From assembly GCF_947507565.1 (NCBI RefSeq), contig NC_089187.1, positions 1,736,001-1,800,000 on the forward strand: 64,000 bases of DNA, given 5' to 3'. A program made the translations under genes and the position numbers. The notes under the pieces are model-generated. The model was not told where the DNA came from, did no database searches, and was given only the letters and a program-made list of their open reading frames with translations. Positions 1-11,731 of this stretch are shown here, piece by piece (the first letter of the stretch is position 1; every line of letters begins with the position of its first letter). This DNA comes from Oscarella lobularis. Its lineage: Eukaryota; Porifera; Homoscleromorpha; Homosclerophorida; Oscarellidae.

Positions 1-121
1 AAAGACCTAACCACAGAAAGCGCATGAAAAGGTAAAAAATAGGGTACATGCAAACAAGCAAACATCAAAGCGCGACCGGCGTAAGTATAGCAGACACTGG
101 GGCAAACAACTAACCAGTTTC

Positions 122-3100
122 CTATCTTTTATAGGTGATCAGGTAGGTTGGGTAGGCTAGATGGTCTCGATAACAGCTGACAAAAATTGTTGGATCGTCG
201 ACGTTGTCAACAGTTGAATCAAATCTGTCAGTCTTACTATCTTTGGGATTGATTAGTGGGGGCTCGATCATCTTCGGATTACCGACTGTTGATCGGCCTA
301 AAAGAACTTGGCAAAAGAACATGATTCGATTGCCGTTGCTGTCGGGCTTGGTGTATTCATGTGACAACTCCGCTCGTTTCGCGAAGTAAACGCCAGGACC
401 GTATTTTGTTCCTAACAGAATAGCGTTAAACTTTGCAACGTATTACTGCTAAACAAACCGGTCTTTGATCCCGCATAGCTGCGGTTAAATCCGTTGGCTA
501 TTATCTGCTTATGACAATCGTCTTCTGTAGACGTCCCGTGAAAAAGTTTTTTCCCCAAGGTAGCTCGTTTAGCTGCAATTTCGCTTTTTCGTAAATCCTG
601 AAGAAGTTTCTTTTCCGCCTCGTATTTGCAGTAGATTCGAGGATTTTCAACTCGTTCTATTTTTTGAATTTGCAACAACGAAGTAGAAGCGAACGTTGAA
701 GTAAAACTCTGCGACACTTCAACATATTCTTTGCTTTTGGGCGACAAGAGAACAAGCCTATGACCTTCGTCCATTCGGTAGATTTCCCATGATAAAGGAA
801 TACACGCGTGCCCTGTAAATATTTCACCTGTAAACCGATCTATCATAAACTGCAGCTAAATACCTGATACGCTAAAGTCTCGACGACCAATCTTCTTCAT
901 CTCCTTGGTTCGCACGTTTTGCAGCGTCATTTTGGTAAAATCAACGGTCACTTTTTCGCCTTGCAATTGTAAGTCATGCATTTTTTGCTTATCATTACAA
1001 TAAGCGAACTCAAGTTTCATGTTTTCTTCCGGAGAAAAGAGCTCACTCTTACCCTTGAAGTCATCCCATTTCCAGCCCACTTTCTCTGCGAGAAACGTAA
1101 CTTCAGTTTTGAACTTTTCTTCTTTCAGCAGGTCGCCCAGCCGTGTGGTAACTTTTTCAAAAGCGTTGAAGACGTCCCTGCGCATTCCGTTTAGATAAAT
1201 TTCTGGCTTCTCATCTGAAGGTTTAACAACCAAACCCACGTCAAACTCCTCCGCTATTGCTGTTAACTCATCCTCTTTTATGTCATTAGGCAGCTCCATT
1301 TTGACTTTCTGGCTGATGCATTCTTTATCCATGGCCTCTTTCAAACGTTTGACGGCAGAAGAGCAAGCATTCGTAGTTGCACCGATAACCGTTGCATGTA
1401 CGACTTTAGGCTCGGCAGCAGCAATCTCTTTAACCGGTTTTGGACTAAAGGAGTTCAAGAAATACGAAGGCAAAGAGTTACTGGTATCAAAACACCCTTC
1501 TAAAGAGTTATTGGCATCAAAACACCCTTCTTGAGAAAGAGGGGCGAACTGCTGTTGCAGTTCTTTTTCAAAGTCGTTTAAGCGACCGCTCTCAAAAACA
1601 ATCAACTTGATGTTATTCAATGACGGTTTAGAAACGTTTGCAGCGAATGCCTTTGCGCCGTGGATAATTGCTTCACAAGAAAGTCTGTTGCTGAACAAGA
1701 GTCTGGATGTTCCAATAGCAGGAAGAGCAATAGATAATAGTCCTTTTTGATCCGCTTTTATAAGGCAATCCGCCACCAAAGGAGCAATTTTTTGGATATT
1801 AGCTGCATGGCTAGAAGATTCATCGCATTTTTGAGGCGCAATAAGAAAAATGTGACAAGGGTTTAGCTGAGACGAAGGAATCTCTATCGGAGTTGTTCCT
1901 AGGCGTTGCTTTCGTTTCTCCCAATCCGCTTTTAACAACGGATTAGCCTTCTTCACCTCTTCCCACACAACCCCTTCAGTGGCAATAATAGCCTCACTTT
2001 GAATCTTCGTGATGTCGTCACAATCAATTGTGAATTTGCAACCGTTTGACAAAATTGCCTGGTCCGCAGCCTCTAGATACTCTCCGGAGGACGAGAAAGA
2101 GTATAAATCAATTTTCATGAGACGTTTGTCCAAGGCTTGCCGATACGCTGAGAGATGAGAGCTCTTATAAATGACGACTAAGACTTTTGTAAGGCTAGAC
2201 TGCGGCCGTTTCCTCCGAAATCGTTCAATTCCAGCAAAGAGCGCGTCGGCGGCGTCGTCAATATTGAAATTCAACTCTCCGGTACCAAGTGCAGGAAAGG
2301 CAATCTTTTTGACATCAAGCTGCGCTGCTTCCATCAAGCACTCATAAACCAGAGCGCAAATATCCTAGCACAAAATAGCCTACAATAGCATCGCAAAGGC
2401 TTTGGACACGCAACAGAGCCGCCGCTAATGCGCTATCGCACAAAATTCAAAGAACCTCTAAACAAAGGCCCTGTGGCAGTTTACGGGGTAGGGGCATCAG
2501 GGTAGTCAAAGAGCGCTCAATGACTACGCTGAAAATAACTGACCGTACTAGAAAACTTCAAGTTCTTACCTTAACAGTTGGTGCAGAGCACGCATGAATT
2601 ACACAATTTGCAGGGAGATTGTATCCAGTGGTGGTCCGCACTCCTCCAGACTTCAACTGCCCTTTTGCTTTAACGGAAGCAAAGCAGTCTTTCTGCAGCT
2701 GAGGTCCAGCTGCACTCGAAATTGCTTTAGCTGTCTCGCCCAAGGCCAGGTTGAGATCTTCATTTGCTGGGCTAACAATTGCATTTGCCTAACAGAAGAC
2801 GATTAGTAGAACATACATCTAACGCTACAAAAAGAAACCGACCTTTTGTTTTGCTATATCCCCGCTTTTTACTCTAACGACAAAGCTACAAGATTCTGAT
2901 TTAGAATGCTTCACGGAAGCTGAAGCAATGACAGGAGATTTATAAGCAGTAGCAGAGGCAGCAGGAGCAGCAGGAGCAGCAGGAGCAGCAGGAGCAGTAG
3001 GAGAAGGAACAGCAAGAGCAGGAGCAGCAATCACCACATCTGAACAAACACCTGAAGCCAAACCAAACGTAGACATAGACAGCGGCAAAGCGGAAGAACT

Positions 3101-6100
3101 GAGCGCCGCAGGTGCGCAAGCTGCTAGACGGAACATTCTATCCAGACTGCTGTTAAAGCAGCGAACATTATCCGTGTCTGATGGACGCATTACAAAGTCT
3201 ACGGACTCGAGCGATGTACTAGGAATCTCGGAGAAAAAGTCGTAAACTGCCTTAACCATTACGTCGGCAACAACAGCACTGAGACCTCCAAACAAGCCTG
3301 CGCTGATCGCTGGAAAAGCGATGCAAGAGAAGTTTGATTCGCTAGCGATTTTCATAGATGCACGGACGGCATCCAATAGCAGTCTTTTTCTATCTTCAGA
3401 TTGATGCATGCCTTCCCACTCCGGTCCAACAGCGTGAATAATGCACTTCGTTGTGTGGAGTTGACCCGGTCCGGTTTTCAAAGCGTCTCCGGTCGGAACA
3501 CGACCATTCGGTAGTTTCGCTAAACGTGCATAACTTTCGTCTTGCACTTCGTCACCAGCACATTCGATTATGCGAGCCGCCAAGCCTCCCGCATGACAAA
3601 GACTTTCGTTCGCTGCGTTCACAATAGCGTCAGTTTGGTGTTCGCAAATGTCACCAGTGTATAGACTAATTCTTTTTAGCGGTGCATGCGGTGTCATAAA
3701 AGCTGAAACGAAGGTTGATTTGGGCTGAAGAGCAGCATAAAAAACGGGATCTTCAGCGCCTTCATCAAGCGAGACAATGACAGACTCCTTGTCTTCTATT
3801 AGCTTCTTATCTTGCTCGTAAGAACCAGCTGTAACATATCTGCGCAGTCCGTGTTTCTTTAGCATCAAATGTTCAATCTTGATCTTTGCCAATTCCACGC
3901 CAACTCGCTTTACCAGCTCTGTGATGCCACCTTTCGTGGCTTTCATCACGACTTGAGGACGAGTACCACTAATAATGGCAACGTCAGCTTTGTATTCTTT
4001 CATCTCAGCGGTAACAGCATCGAAAAACGATTTCCAGAGGAATCGTTGAAGAAATTTTGCTATGGAAGCAGTACGCAGTTGTCGACGAGCTTCGTACAGG
4101 ACATTTTTAGCAAGATACTCGTAGCAAGCAATGCTGACAGAGGTCACTATCGAATTGAATCCTGTTATCAAGAATTGTTCTGCCGCTGCGTCTCCAAACC
4201 CTCTAGCTATAATGACGTCCTTAGAATTGTTGGACACTTCTTGTATCCAAATGCCCATTGCTTCACTTTGCATCATCAAAAGGCTCTCTTTGTCAAAGGA
4301 GATGATGTCTTCTGTAGTAAAGCTTGTTTCATAGGTATAAACTGCTTTACTAAGTTCCTCCCCGTTCATAGCTAAAATGTGAAGACTTGATTGACTATCG
4401 ACACTAATAGCCTTGATGCCTTTTCCGGCAAGTCGAGCATTAAATTCCTTCAGGCCGCCACGTTGAAAAAATTCGGCCATGTCACGACCTATAGATATTT
4501 TGCGATCCTTCATATCCGAAAGAACGCTTTCCAACCGATCTTTCGCCTGTAAAACATTGTAGGCTGGACCGTTAATAAAAACCAGACGTGATTCGAGCCG
4601 AACGTTAACTTTTTCCAAGTCTTCAAAATAATTACTAGAACACAGAAGATCTAGGTGGGGAAGTGATGGACAACTGACTCGTTCAGTCACTATTTCTTCA
4701 TCTCGTGCCAGCAAGCTATGCTTTTCCGAGCAAGGCTGATAAATTCGATCTACTTGGGCTATTTCACCAATAAATACGAGCTTGCGTTTCTCTGAATATT
4801 CTTTTATTGAAATCTCGTTTCCTTTGCCCGCGTTCTCCTTCGTAGCAAAGTCTTTCATTCTTTTATAGAACTCCGATGATGTCATGGTTAGTTCGCGACG
4901 TCCAAATTGGTCGTACACCTGGAAAAAGTTTCGCTCCATATCGTTCTGCCATTTATCTGCCTCTTCCGCTGACATTTTATCATAGTACACGTCGCAACTT
5001 TTAATTGTAAATATGCTTTCTTCTTCGTCTTCTTCTTCGTGCCAGAAAAGTTCGCCAAGTTGATCCAGAGCTCTTCGAGGCGCATCCCTGTTCAAAACGA
5101 AATTCATAACTTCGGGCGAAATTCGTGGTGGCGCTACAGAGAAAGTAGAAGCCGTGTGAAGTGTCATCGGCTGCTCCAATTCCTCATTCACGTCAGAACA
5201 AGGACTCACGACAGGATGCTCCAATTCCTCATTCACGTCAAAACAAGGACTCACGACAGGAGTCTCCAAGTGCAAGTCCACTTCGCCCTCAGAAGTTGAA
5301 AGAATCTCGCTGTGGCGACGAATTCGAGGACGATGACCGTCGCGAATGCGAATAGGTGGTAAATCACTTAGATCCATAATGTTTTGCACGTCTAAATATA
5401 AATTGAACATTCTATAGAAATGTTAACACTGCCTACCAGACACAGTTCGAAACTTCACAAAAAAAGCGTCTTTTTCTGGATGTTTTACTATGTCCTCCAA
5501 TAGCGGAGAACACGGAAGAGCGGAAATATAACGCTTCAAACCCGCCTTAGTCACTTCCGGGCCCAGATCCGACACCTCCACCTCCAAAGTAGAAGGGATA
5601 CGACTAAATTCAAGGACCATTTTTTCACCATCGTCAATTTCAAATTCTGTCGCCGTTTCGTTAAGTCTATTGACCATCCGCTCATCTAAACGTAAAGAAA
5701 CGGGTGGTCAGAAAAACAAAGTATCAATGCGTCGGACAAACCAGCAATGGCTTCACTTAGAGTCACAATTGCTTTCATGCCGTCTTTCAACAAAAACTTT
5801 ACATCGGCTACAGAGTCACTTTTATCCGCAAGCTCGCTTTTAATGTGAAACAAAAGATCTTCTTCAGTAACTTTTTGCGTAATGTTGCTTATAAGAAACT
5901 TATTGCGCTCATATTCTTCACAGCAATCAACATCAATTGTAACCGGAGTATTTTCATCATACTGAAGACCGCCTTTTCTCCAAAGTAAAGAGCGATCTAA
6001 AAGTAGTCAATTGACTTAGATATCTAACGAACATGTATCCTTCGGCTAACCCTTATGATTTCCTAGTTCAATACGCACGCAGCTCCTTTCGTCTTTGGTT

Positions 6101-6492
6101 ATGTCTTTGCCCCAATACCTAACAATTTTTCCGTTTATAACTTTTTCAACCATCCTGATGACTTTCTCCTTATCAGGGTTTAGAGGTAGACCAAAGAGTA
6201 GCACGCAGTTCTTTCCAGGCGTTTCGTGCTCTTTTAAAGGTAGTTGCATCTTTCGTTGTTCGGACACGGTAGATTGAGAAGGAACGCTGCTATCATGTTC
6301 TCCATACGCGAGTTCTCGGCTCCATGCTGATGGGTGCCGGGCTAACGGAACAGCACCCATGGTCATTGGTACAGCACCGAATAACCCCCCACCGTATGAA
6401 CCCGGTCTTGCCGACAGCCGCATCGCGACTTCACTGCTATGAAAGGACAGACCACGCCCTCGACCCCTGCCCACAGGCAGAAGCTTCCGCAC
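122..6492 (-). CDS. PARP14-like protein: RRM-like repeats, macro domains, WWE and PARP catalytic domain
   Basis: Predicted exons (descending): 6492-6051, 5996-5742, 5685-5437, 5391-2843, 2788-2570, 2364-864, 839-459, 411-122; they sum to 1,961 codons in frame. The start follows an in-frame TAG directly. Domain order: Arg/Gly-rich head; RRM-like folds (LLFGLPLNPDKEKV in exon 1, FLISNITQ in exon 2); a KH/RRM-like middle; macro domain 1 (LYTGDICEHQTDAIVNAANE, near 3.2-3.7 kb); an Ala/Pro tract; macro domain 2 split by an intron (ANAIVSPANED, then AFPALGTGE); a degenerate third macro domain; WWE (VGWKWDDF); PARP catalytic domain (LFHGTS, GFNRSYAG, YGPGVYFAKRAELSHEY, YPTYLITYK). Thr sits where tankyrase has the catalytic Glu, so mono-ADP-ribosylation is inferred. 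An in-frame TAG at 856-858 needs a 24-base intron or is a real break. Family assignment is firm; orthology to PARP14 is inference. Confidence 0.88.
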
Positions 6493-6788
6493 ATCTACAT
6501 AAGCAACACAATTACGTTTTTGTCACGTGGCTGGGCCTATTACAAATAGAGTAGAGCGAGCAAAAACATTCGAACGTTCTTAACGGTTTTTAAAGGGATC
6601 TGCCACAACACCAAGTTTGAGGAATGGCAAAAAAGAAGCGAGAACAAAAACAAATTCTGCAATGGCTGATATCCACCCTCTCGTCCCTCGTTCCTCTTTC
6701 CGTCCCTCCCTCTCCCCCTCCTACGTTCGGCTTCCCCTCATCCCCTCCCCCAAGTTGAAGGAATTGATCAAGCTTAGATTTGCCTTAC

Positions 6789-8127
6789 CTTGCAGAGCTG
6801 GCTCCTGTAGAGCGTGATGAGCGGCGAAGTGCTTTATAACGTCGTCAAACCACGTGATAAGAGTTTCAAATGATGGTCGGTCAGATGGATTAGGTTCCGT
6901 GCACTTCTGCATAATTTCCGAGTAACCAACCGGCGCAGGACGCGAGGAGCTCTTTCGCAAAACCTCAAATCCTACAGCATCATCTAAAGAATATTAATTA
7001 TTATGTAAATTCTCTTAGCACAGATCTTCCTGCCCAGTCAAAGACCTGGCGTGAACATCGATAGGAGAAAATGTACCAAAAGAGAGTTTCATTTCTTGCA
7101 TTGACCACATCGTGACACCAAAGCTAGATGTAAGGTCATTTACGAACGCTATTAATCTAATCTTAACTCCAATAAACCTGTAGACGTCGCTTTTCATGCG
7201 ATCTTCTGAAGTTAAGGCAGAGGCACGGACCTGTAAGCGCTCAGGCGCCATAAATGCACGAGTTCCGCTCCTGCTTTTGGAAATCTTTCCTGTTCTTGTC
7301 CAATTGGAATCTGAACGAACTTTAGCAAGCCCAAAGTCAGTAATCTAAATAGGATCGACTTAATGCCACCAAGCACAAAGGTAGCCTATAAAGAGTACTT
7401 TGCACTTCAGCTGTCCCAAAGACAGCTCCAACAGAATGTTTTCTGGTTTGATATCAAAATGCACGACTTTATTCTCGTGAAGAAAAGCCATTCCAGATGA
7501 GATCTGACGGCAAATATCGAGCCGGTTCTCCCACTTGTCGAAGATGGGCGCATTCAATTCTCCAAATTTTTTTCGTTCATCTGCCAAAGTATAGTCGAGC
7601 GCGGCGGCGTCATCATCAGCAGCGTCATCGTCGTCACCGTCTTCGTCACCGTCTTCGTTCTCGTCCTCCTCTTTGTCATTACCGTCGCCGTCGTCGTTGT
7701 CGTCGTTGTCGTCGTTACCCACCAAATCGGACAAGTCGCCGCCCTCCACGTACTCAAACAGTAACCCAAAAAAGTCTTTCGACTTGCATATCCCCAAACA
7801 GCGCACTACGTTCTCATGCTCAGGTAAGGACAATAAGATTTCCGCTTCTTTGCGTAGCTGTTGAGTTTTCCTGCAAAACAGTTGCGCTTCTGCGTAAGCA
7901 CTATTCTGAATTTGCGCCTACTTTTGTTGTTGTTTCTTCTGGCTGAGAATTTTTAACGCAACCGTTTGTTCGGGCTCCTCAGAAGGCCCCTTTCTCTTCA
8001 GCTGACATTTATACACTTCAGAAAACGTGCCCGAACCGAGAAAATCTTTTTGCTCGCGGTACTGGATGTCGTCTTTGCTATAAATTTTGCTAGGAGGGAT
8101 CTTTTGCTTCGGACGCACGGACGCCAT
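6789..8127 (-). CDS. Protein kinase (TKL-like) with acidic insert; 3' exon not fixed
   Basis: Five exons: 8127-7922, 7870-7399, 7344-7178, 7123-7077, 6983-6789. Kinase motifs follow in order: glycine loop GSGTFSEVYK, VALKIL lysine, an alpha-C glutamate in LRKEAEILL, catalytic loop HFDIKPENILL (HFD instead of HRD, with Asp, Lys and Asn present), DFGLAK, MAPE, and a C-lobe NPSDRPSF motif. All catalytic residues are present, so activity is expected. An Asp/Glu-rich stretch of about 35 residues (encoded near 7,610-7,725) interrupts the domain between the hinge and the catalytic loop. The last exon recognised ends in phase 1 at a good donor, so at least one more exon lies below 6,789; a GA-rich open stretch around 6,600-6,720 is a candidate only. 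It is divergent from the Deltex-like gene. No non-kinase domain was identified. Confidence 0.85.
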
Positions 8128-8671
8128 TTCGTTTCACGAGAAAAAGTGGGCGGTAACGGTAAACGGCGGCGTTATCATCGTCCAGACTCTCGACCAATGA
8201 CAAGCGGAGAAAACAGCCGATAAGGCTACCTGCTTAGCATGTGCGCACGTTACATAGGTAAACAGCAAAAAATGGATCGAACTCACTCTGTCCTTCTAGT
8301 CGGTTCAATCGACAGCGAAAAACGCAACTCAAAACCCGCTCTTGCTCTCGGAATAACCGAAGCCTTAGCGAACGGTATCAGATTCTGCTCTATTGTAGCA
8401 TTCGGTCTTCACACCGAACTGTCTCCTTTCTCCTAAGGAGTCGAGAACGGTGACACGCCTGGTGCATCACCAGACCAATCCCTGATTGGAAACGAAAACG
8501 ACTTACTTCCTAGACTCGAAGACGCCCGCGTAGGAGGCGGACATCGTTTGCATTTCGGACCCCCTTGGGTCTGGGGGAAGGTGCGCCTGCGCTCTGCATC
8601 TATCGTGGCACGTGAAGGATTCGACGTTCGGTTTATAGGTTTTTGACCCTGCAGTCGTCGTTACTGCGACG
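8128..8671. promoter_or_regulatory. Shared intergenic region between divergent kinase and Deltex-like genes
   Basis: These 544 bases separate the start codons of two divergent genes and so probably contain both promoters. An in-frame stop at 8636-8638 fixes the plus-strand start at 8672. A 65-codon open frame at 8239-8436 has no recognisable content. No TATA box stands out; a CACGTG hexamer lies near 8,610. Confidence 0.45.
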
Positions 8672-11009
8672 ATGACTCCGTCCGCTACAGCAGGCATAGA
8701 TTTGTGCGTGCTGGGGCAGCTTTGCCAACAGTTGAACCTACGATTAGACGTCGATTTCTGTATGAATCGACCAAAGAAAATCCGTCTCGCTGGCTCTTAC
8801 GACAGTCTGATCACATTTGCCGAAACCATTGAAAAACCAGCTAGCTTCACTGGAAATTTAGATAGCAATGCCAAGGGAAATACTGAGGTAGGAAAGGCCA
8901 GGCTTCCACCCAAAGGCAGGAACTGCACAGATAAAACGCAATTAGAAAGTATGACGTCTTCTGATGATGAAACTCAAGCACTGCCTCAAACTCTTGGGTC
9001 TAACGCGGCACAGCCTTCTCCAACAGCTACTCCGACTACACCAAAGGCTAATGATCTAGACAGTGATGATGGATGTGAAAAAATGACTCCAGGAAGTGCC
9101 GTTTCTGAAGAGGAGAAAACCGAAAGTCTCTCATTCCAGCTAAATTCTCTGACAGTGGAGTATGTAAGAAAGGTCCGTCATGATGAACTGAGTTGCATAG
9201 AAAAGAGGCATGGGGTTCAGCTTTTAGAAACTATTGATCGCCCAATGGGCACTTCTATGGTTTCCGTCGAATTGTTATCTGGGGAAAGAGGTACTAAGGC
9301 TCTAGAGGAAGGCTACAGAAAAGTGCGGGAACTCTGCACGGATGTAAGCAAACTGCGGTTCACTGAGAAAAAGATTCCGTTTCCTCCTGGGAAGACTGGA
9401 TTTCTCAGCGATTTGCTAAGAGAGAGACTGCGTCCGTCTGTGACTCGCTGTTTGATTGAAGTCAACGACCAAATTTCCTTGTATGGTACTCAGGACGACG
9501 TCAAAAGTACAACTGATAAGATTTCTCGCATTTTCACAACGGCCGAGTTTGAGTCACGCGTTCCAGCTATTGCAGGGCCATTGAACGATCATGGCGATAA
9601 AAGAGACGAGTTTTTTGCAAGAGAGCTTCGATATTATACAAAGTGCGGCAGCATAGAGAACGAGAACGTTGACGTTGTCGTTTGCGGGATAAATGCCGAC
9701 ATAAAACAACAATCTGGTGCAGCAAGAGCCATTTTCAGCGCTGTAGGAAAAGATTTGGAAAATGATTGCAAGACGTTTCTCAAAAAAAAGGCAAAGACAA
9801 AGTTTGGCGCTGTAATGCCCTTTTATGTAAAAGGACAGCCGTTTCAGTACGCTTTCTTTGCTGTTATTCACGGAGGAAAAACCCTGCAGCAGTCACTGAA
9901 AACTGCAGTAGGTCCCGGTCAGTCCTTAACAGATATCTTTTTCAGCTGTCTCGAGAAAGCGATGGAAGTCAAGGCAAAGTCAATTGCTGTGCCGGCGCTG
10001 GGATGTCGTTGTGGACTTCAAACACAGGAATGTGTTGAGACGTTGCTTACTACTGTTGATCGGTTTTTGGAAATTTTTGGAAGAGAGTGCTTATTGGAAA
10101 AAATAGTCTTCATTGATAAAGACGAAGACGTCGTTCAGGAGTTTAAAAAGCAGGTTTCTAAGATGAAGCAACGAGATGAATCGCTTTCAGTTTCAAATCC
10201 TTCACCAAGGCCAGCGTCTTTAACCAAAGCATCATCACCTGGGCATTTTGACAGGCATAACGAACCGGACAAAGCCAAACGTCGTTCAAATTCGACATCT
10301 AGTGACCGCGATTCAGGTTCACTTGATATAGTTTTTTAAAGCACTGCTGTACAGTAGATGTTTTAGGAACAGGTGCAGTGACAGCTTCTGCATCGAAAAC
10401 TATTGAAGACCCGTGCGCTATTTGCTTGACCCCGCCAGTTCAAGGGCAAAAGAACGCGCTTCCATGCGGGCACACATTTTGCAAGCAATGCATTGATAAG
10501 TGGTTTAAGGAGAAGCCTACGTGCCCCAGCTGTGGAGAAGCGTTTGGAGAAGTGACTGGTACCCAGCCAGTAGGCACTATGACAGCTTCCACGGCTCCTT
10601 CGCCTCTTCCTGGATATCCTGGCTGTGGAACTATACACATTTTGTACAAATTTCCACCTGGGACACAGACAAAAAGGCATCCTAATCCAGGAGTTCCCTA
10701 TGATGGTACTGTTCGTTCTGCATTTCTGCCGGACAATAAAGAAGGAAGAGAAATCTTCGGATTGCTGCAGAAAGCGTTTAAAGCAAAACTGACATTTACA
10801 GTCGGTCGATCGCGGACCACTGGAGCTGAAAATCAAATAACGTGGAACGACATTCATCACAAGACTAGAAAGGACGGGGGACCTCTAAAGCAAGTAGATT
10901 AAGCGTTAAATGCGCAGAATTCGTGATTTTTTGTTTTAGCTTTGGATATCCAGATCCTGCGTACTTATCCCGAGTGAGAGACGAGCTTGAAGCCAAAGGC
11001 ATTAAGTAG
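8672..11009 (+). CDS. Macro-RING-Deltex C-terminal (DTX3L-like) E3 ubiquitin ligase
   Basis: Exons 8672-10316, 10367-10889 and 10940-11009 give 745 codons in frame. The N-terminal third holds KH-like segments of the kind found in DTX3L and PARP14. Residues about 310-500 form a macro-like domain (QSGAARAIFSAVGKDLENDC, then SIAVPALGCRCGL). A RING finger follows (CAICLTPP, PCGHTFCKQCIDKWF, CPSCGE). The Deltex C-terminal domain comes last (GTIHILYKFPPGTQ, RHPNPGVPYDG, WNDIHHKT, FGYPDPAYL). In the known family, RING plus DTC ubiquitinates ADP-ribosylated targets. The second intron only keeps frame if it starts with GC (AA|GCAAGT), a rare but known donor. A macro-domain PARP gene lies two genes away. 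Family assignment is secure; DTX3L orthology is likely but unproven. Confidence 0.9.
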
Positions 11010-11731
11010 GCCTAGTATGTTCTTCATGCTTTAATTTTTCAGTCACGTTTCTTTTTTTCTACACATAGCGAATTAGATAGTGTTTAGCCTGCCCTGTCAA
11101 ATCCTAAAAACACTTTTGTCCCAAATCAAACCTTTTGTTTCACGTTTTCTATTAAGAGACCCATTTAGTCTATAGATACTGAAGAACTTTGCATCGTCAA
11201 CGCACGATATTGGATCAGGTGAAAATCAGAGTGTTATCAGCCTTTCTCCTGCGCAGTTTTTAAAAATACTCGAGGTTTGCTATCATGGACACTGGACAAA
11301 TTGAAAGCTCTGCCAAGAAGTGCGTCTGTCCGTCAGTTCGTGAGCATCTTTGTCCCAAGCTGAGGTATTTGACGTACGGCATTCGAATGTGATGCCAATC
11401 CGACGAATTGAGCTTCTCAACGTACACATCTCGTGCACTATCTGTAATTCGACACGTCGCTGCTTTCAGTCTCCACCATTTGGTTCCTCGACGCGCTTCC
11501 ATGGGCCAAAGTGGACATGTTTCGTGCAGGCAAAACCCCGGATGTCGACGTTTGCAGTACAATGAACCACAGAATAATATATACCTTAGAAAATAATCAA
11601 CAATAGCAAAAATCAACAGCACAAGCTCACGTTACAAAACTTTGCTTATAAACAAACGACCAAAAGTGATATACCCAAATATTCCTTAGAAAATAACGTC
11701 ATCAACAATAGATTTCAAGAGCACCAGTTTT
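11010..11731. other. Intergenic, no supported gene
   Basis: Between the Deltex-like 3' end and the AIG1-like stop. A 120-codon minus-strand frame at 11260-11622 with several Cys and Trp could be a lone exon, but I recognise no family. The segment just below 11,731 is the copied 3' flank of the AIG1-like gene; it recurs near 12,920-12,990. Confidence 0.4.

Noticed and set aside
856-858. TAG as a recoded amino acid
   Set aside because: No other in-frame TAG is used in neighbouring genes; a small intron or simple mutation is simpler.
6492-6983. Kinase and PARP exons as one fusion gene
   Set aside because: Joining the phase-1 kinase donor at 6789 to the exon starting at 6492 gives an early stop, and the PARP start codon has an in-frame stop just before it.
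11260-11622. Cys/Trp-rich 120-codon minus frame as a gene
   Set aside because: No recognisable domain or start context; left as an unassigned candidate exon.
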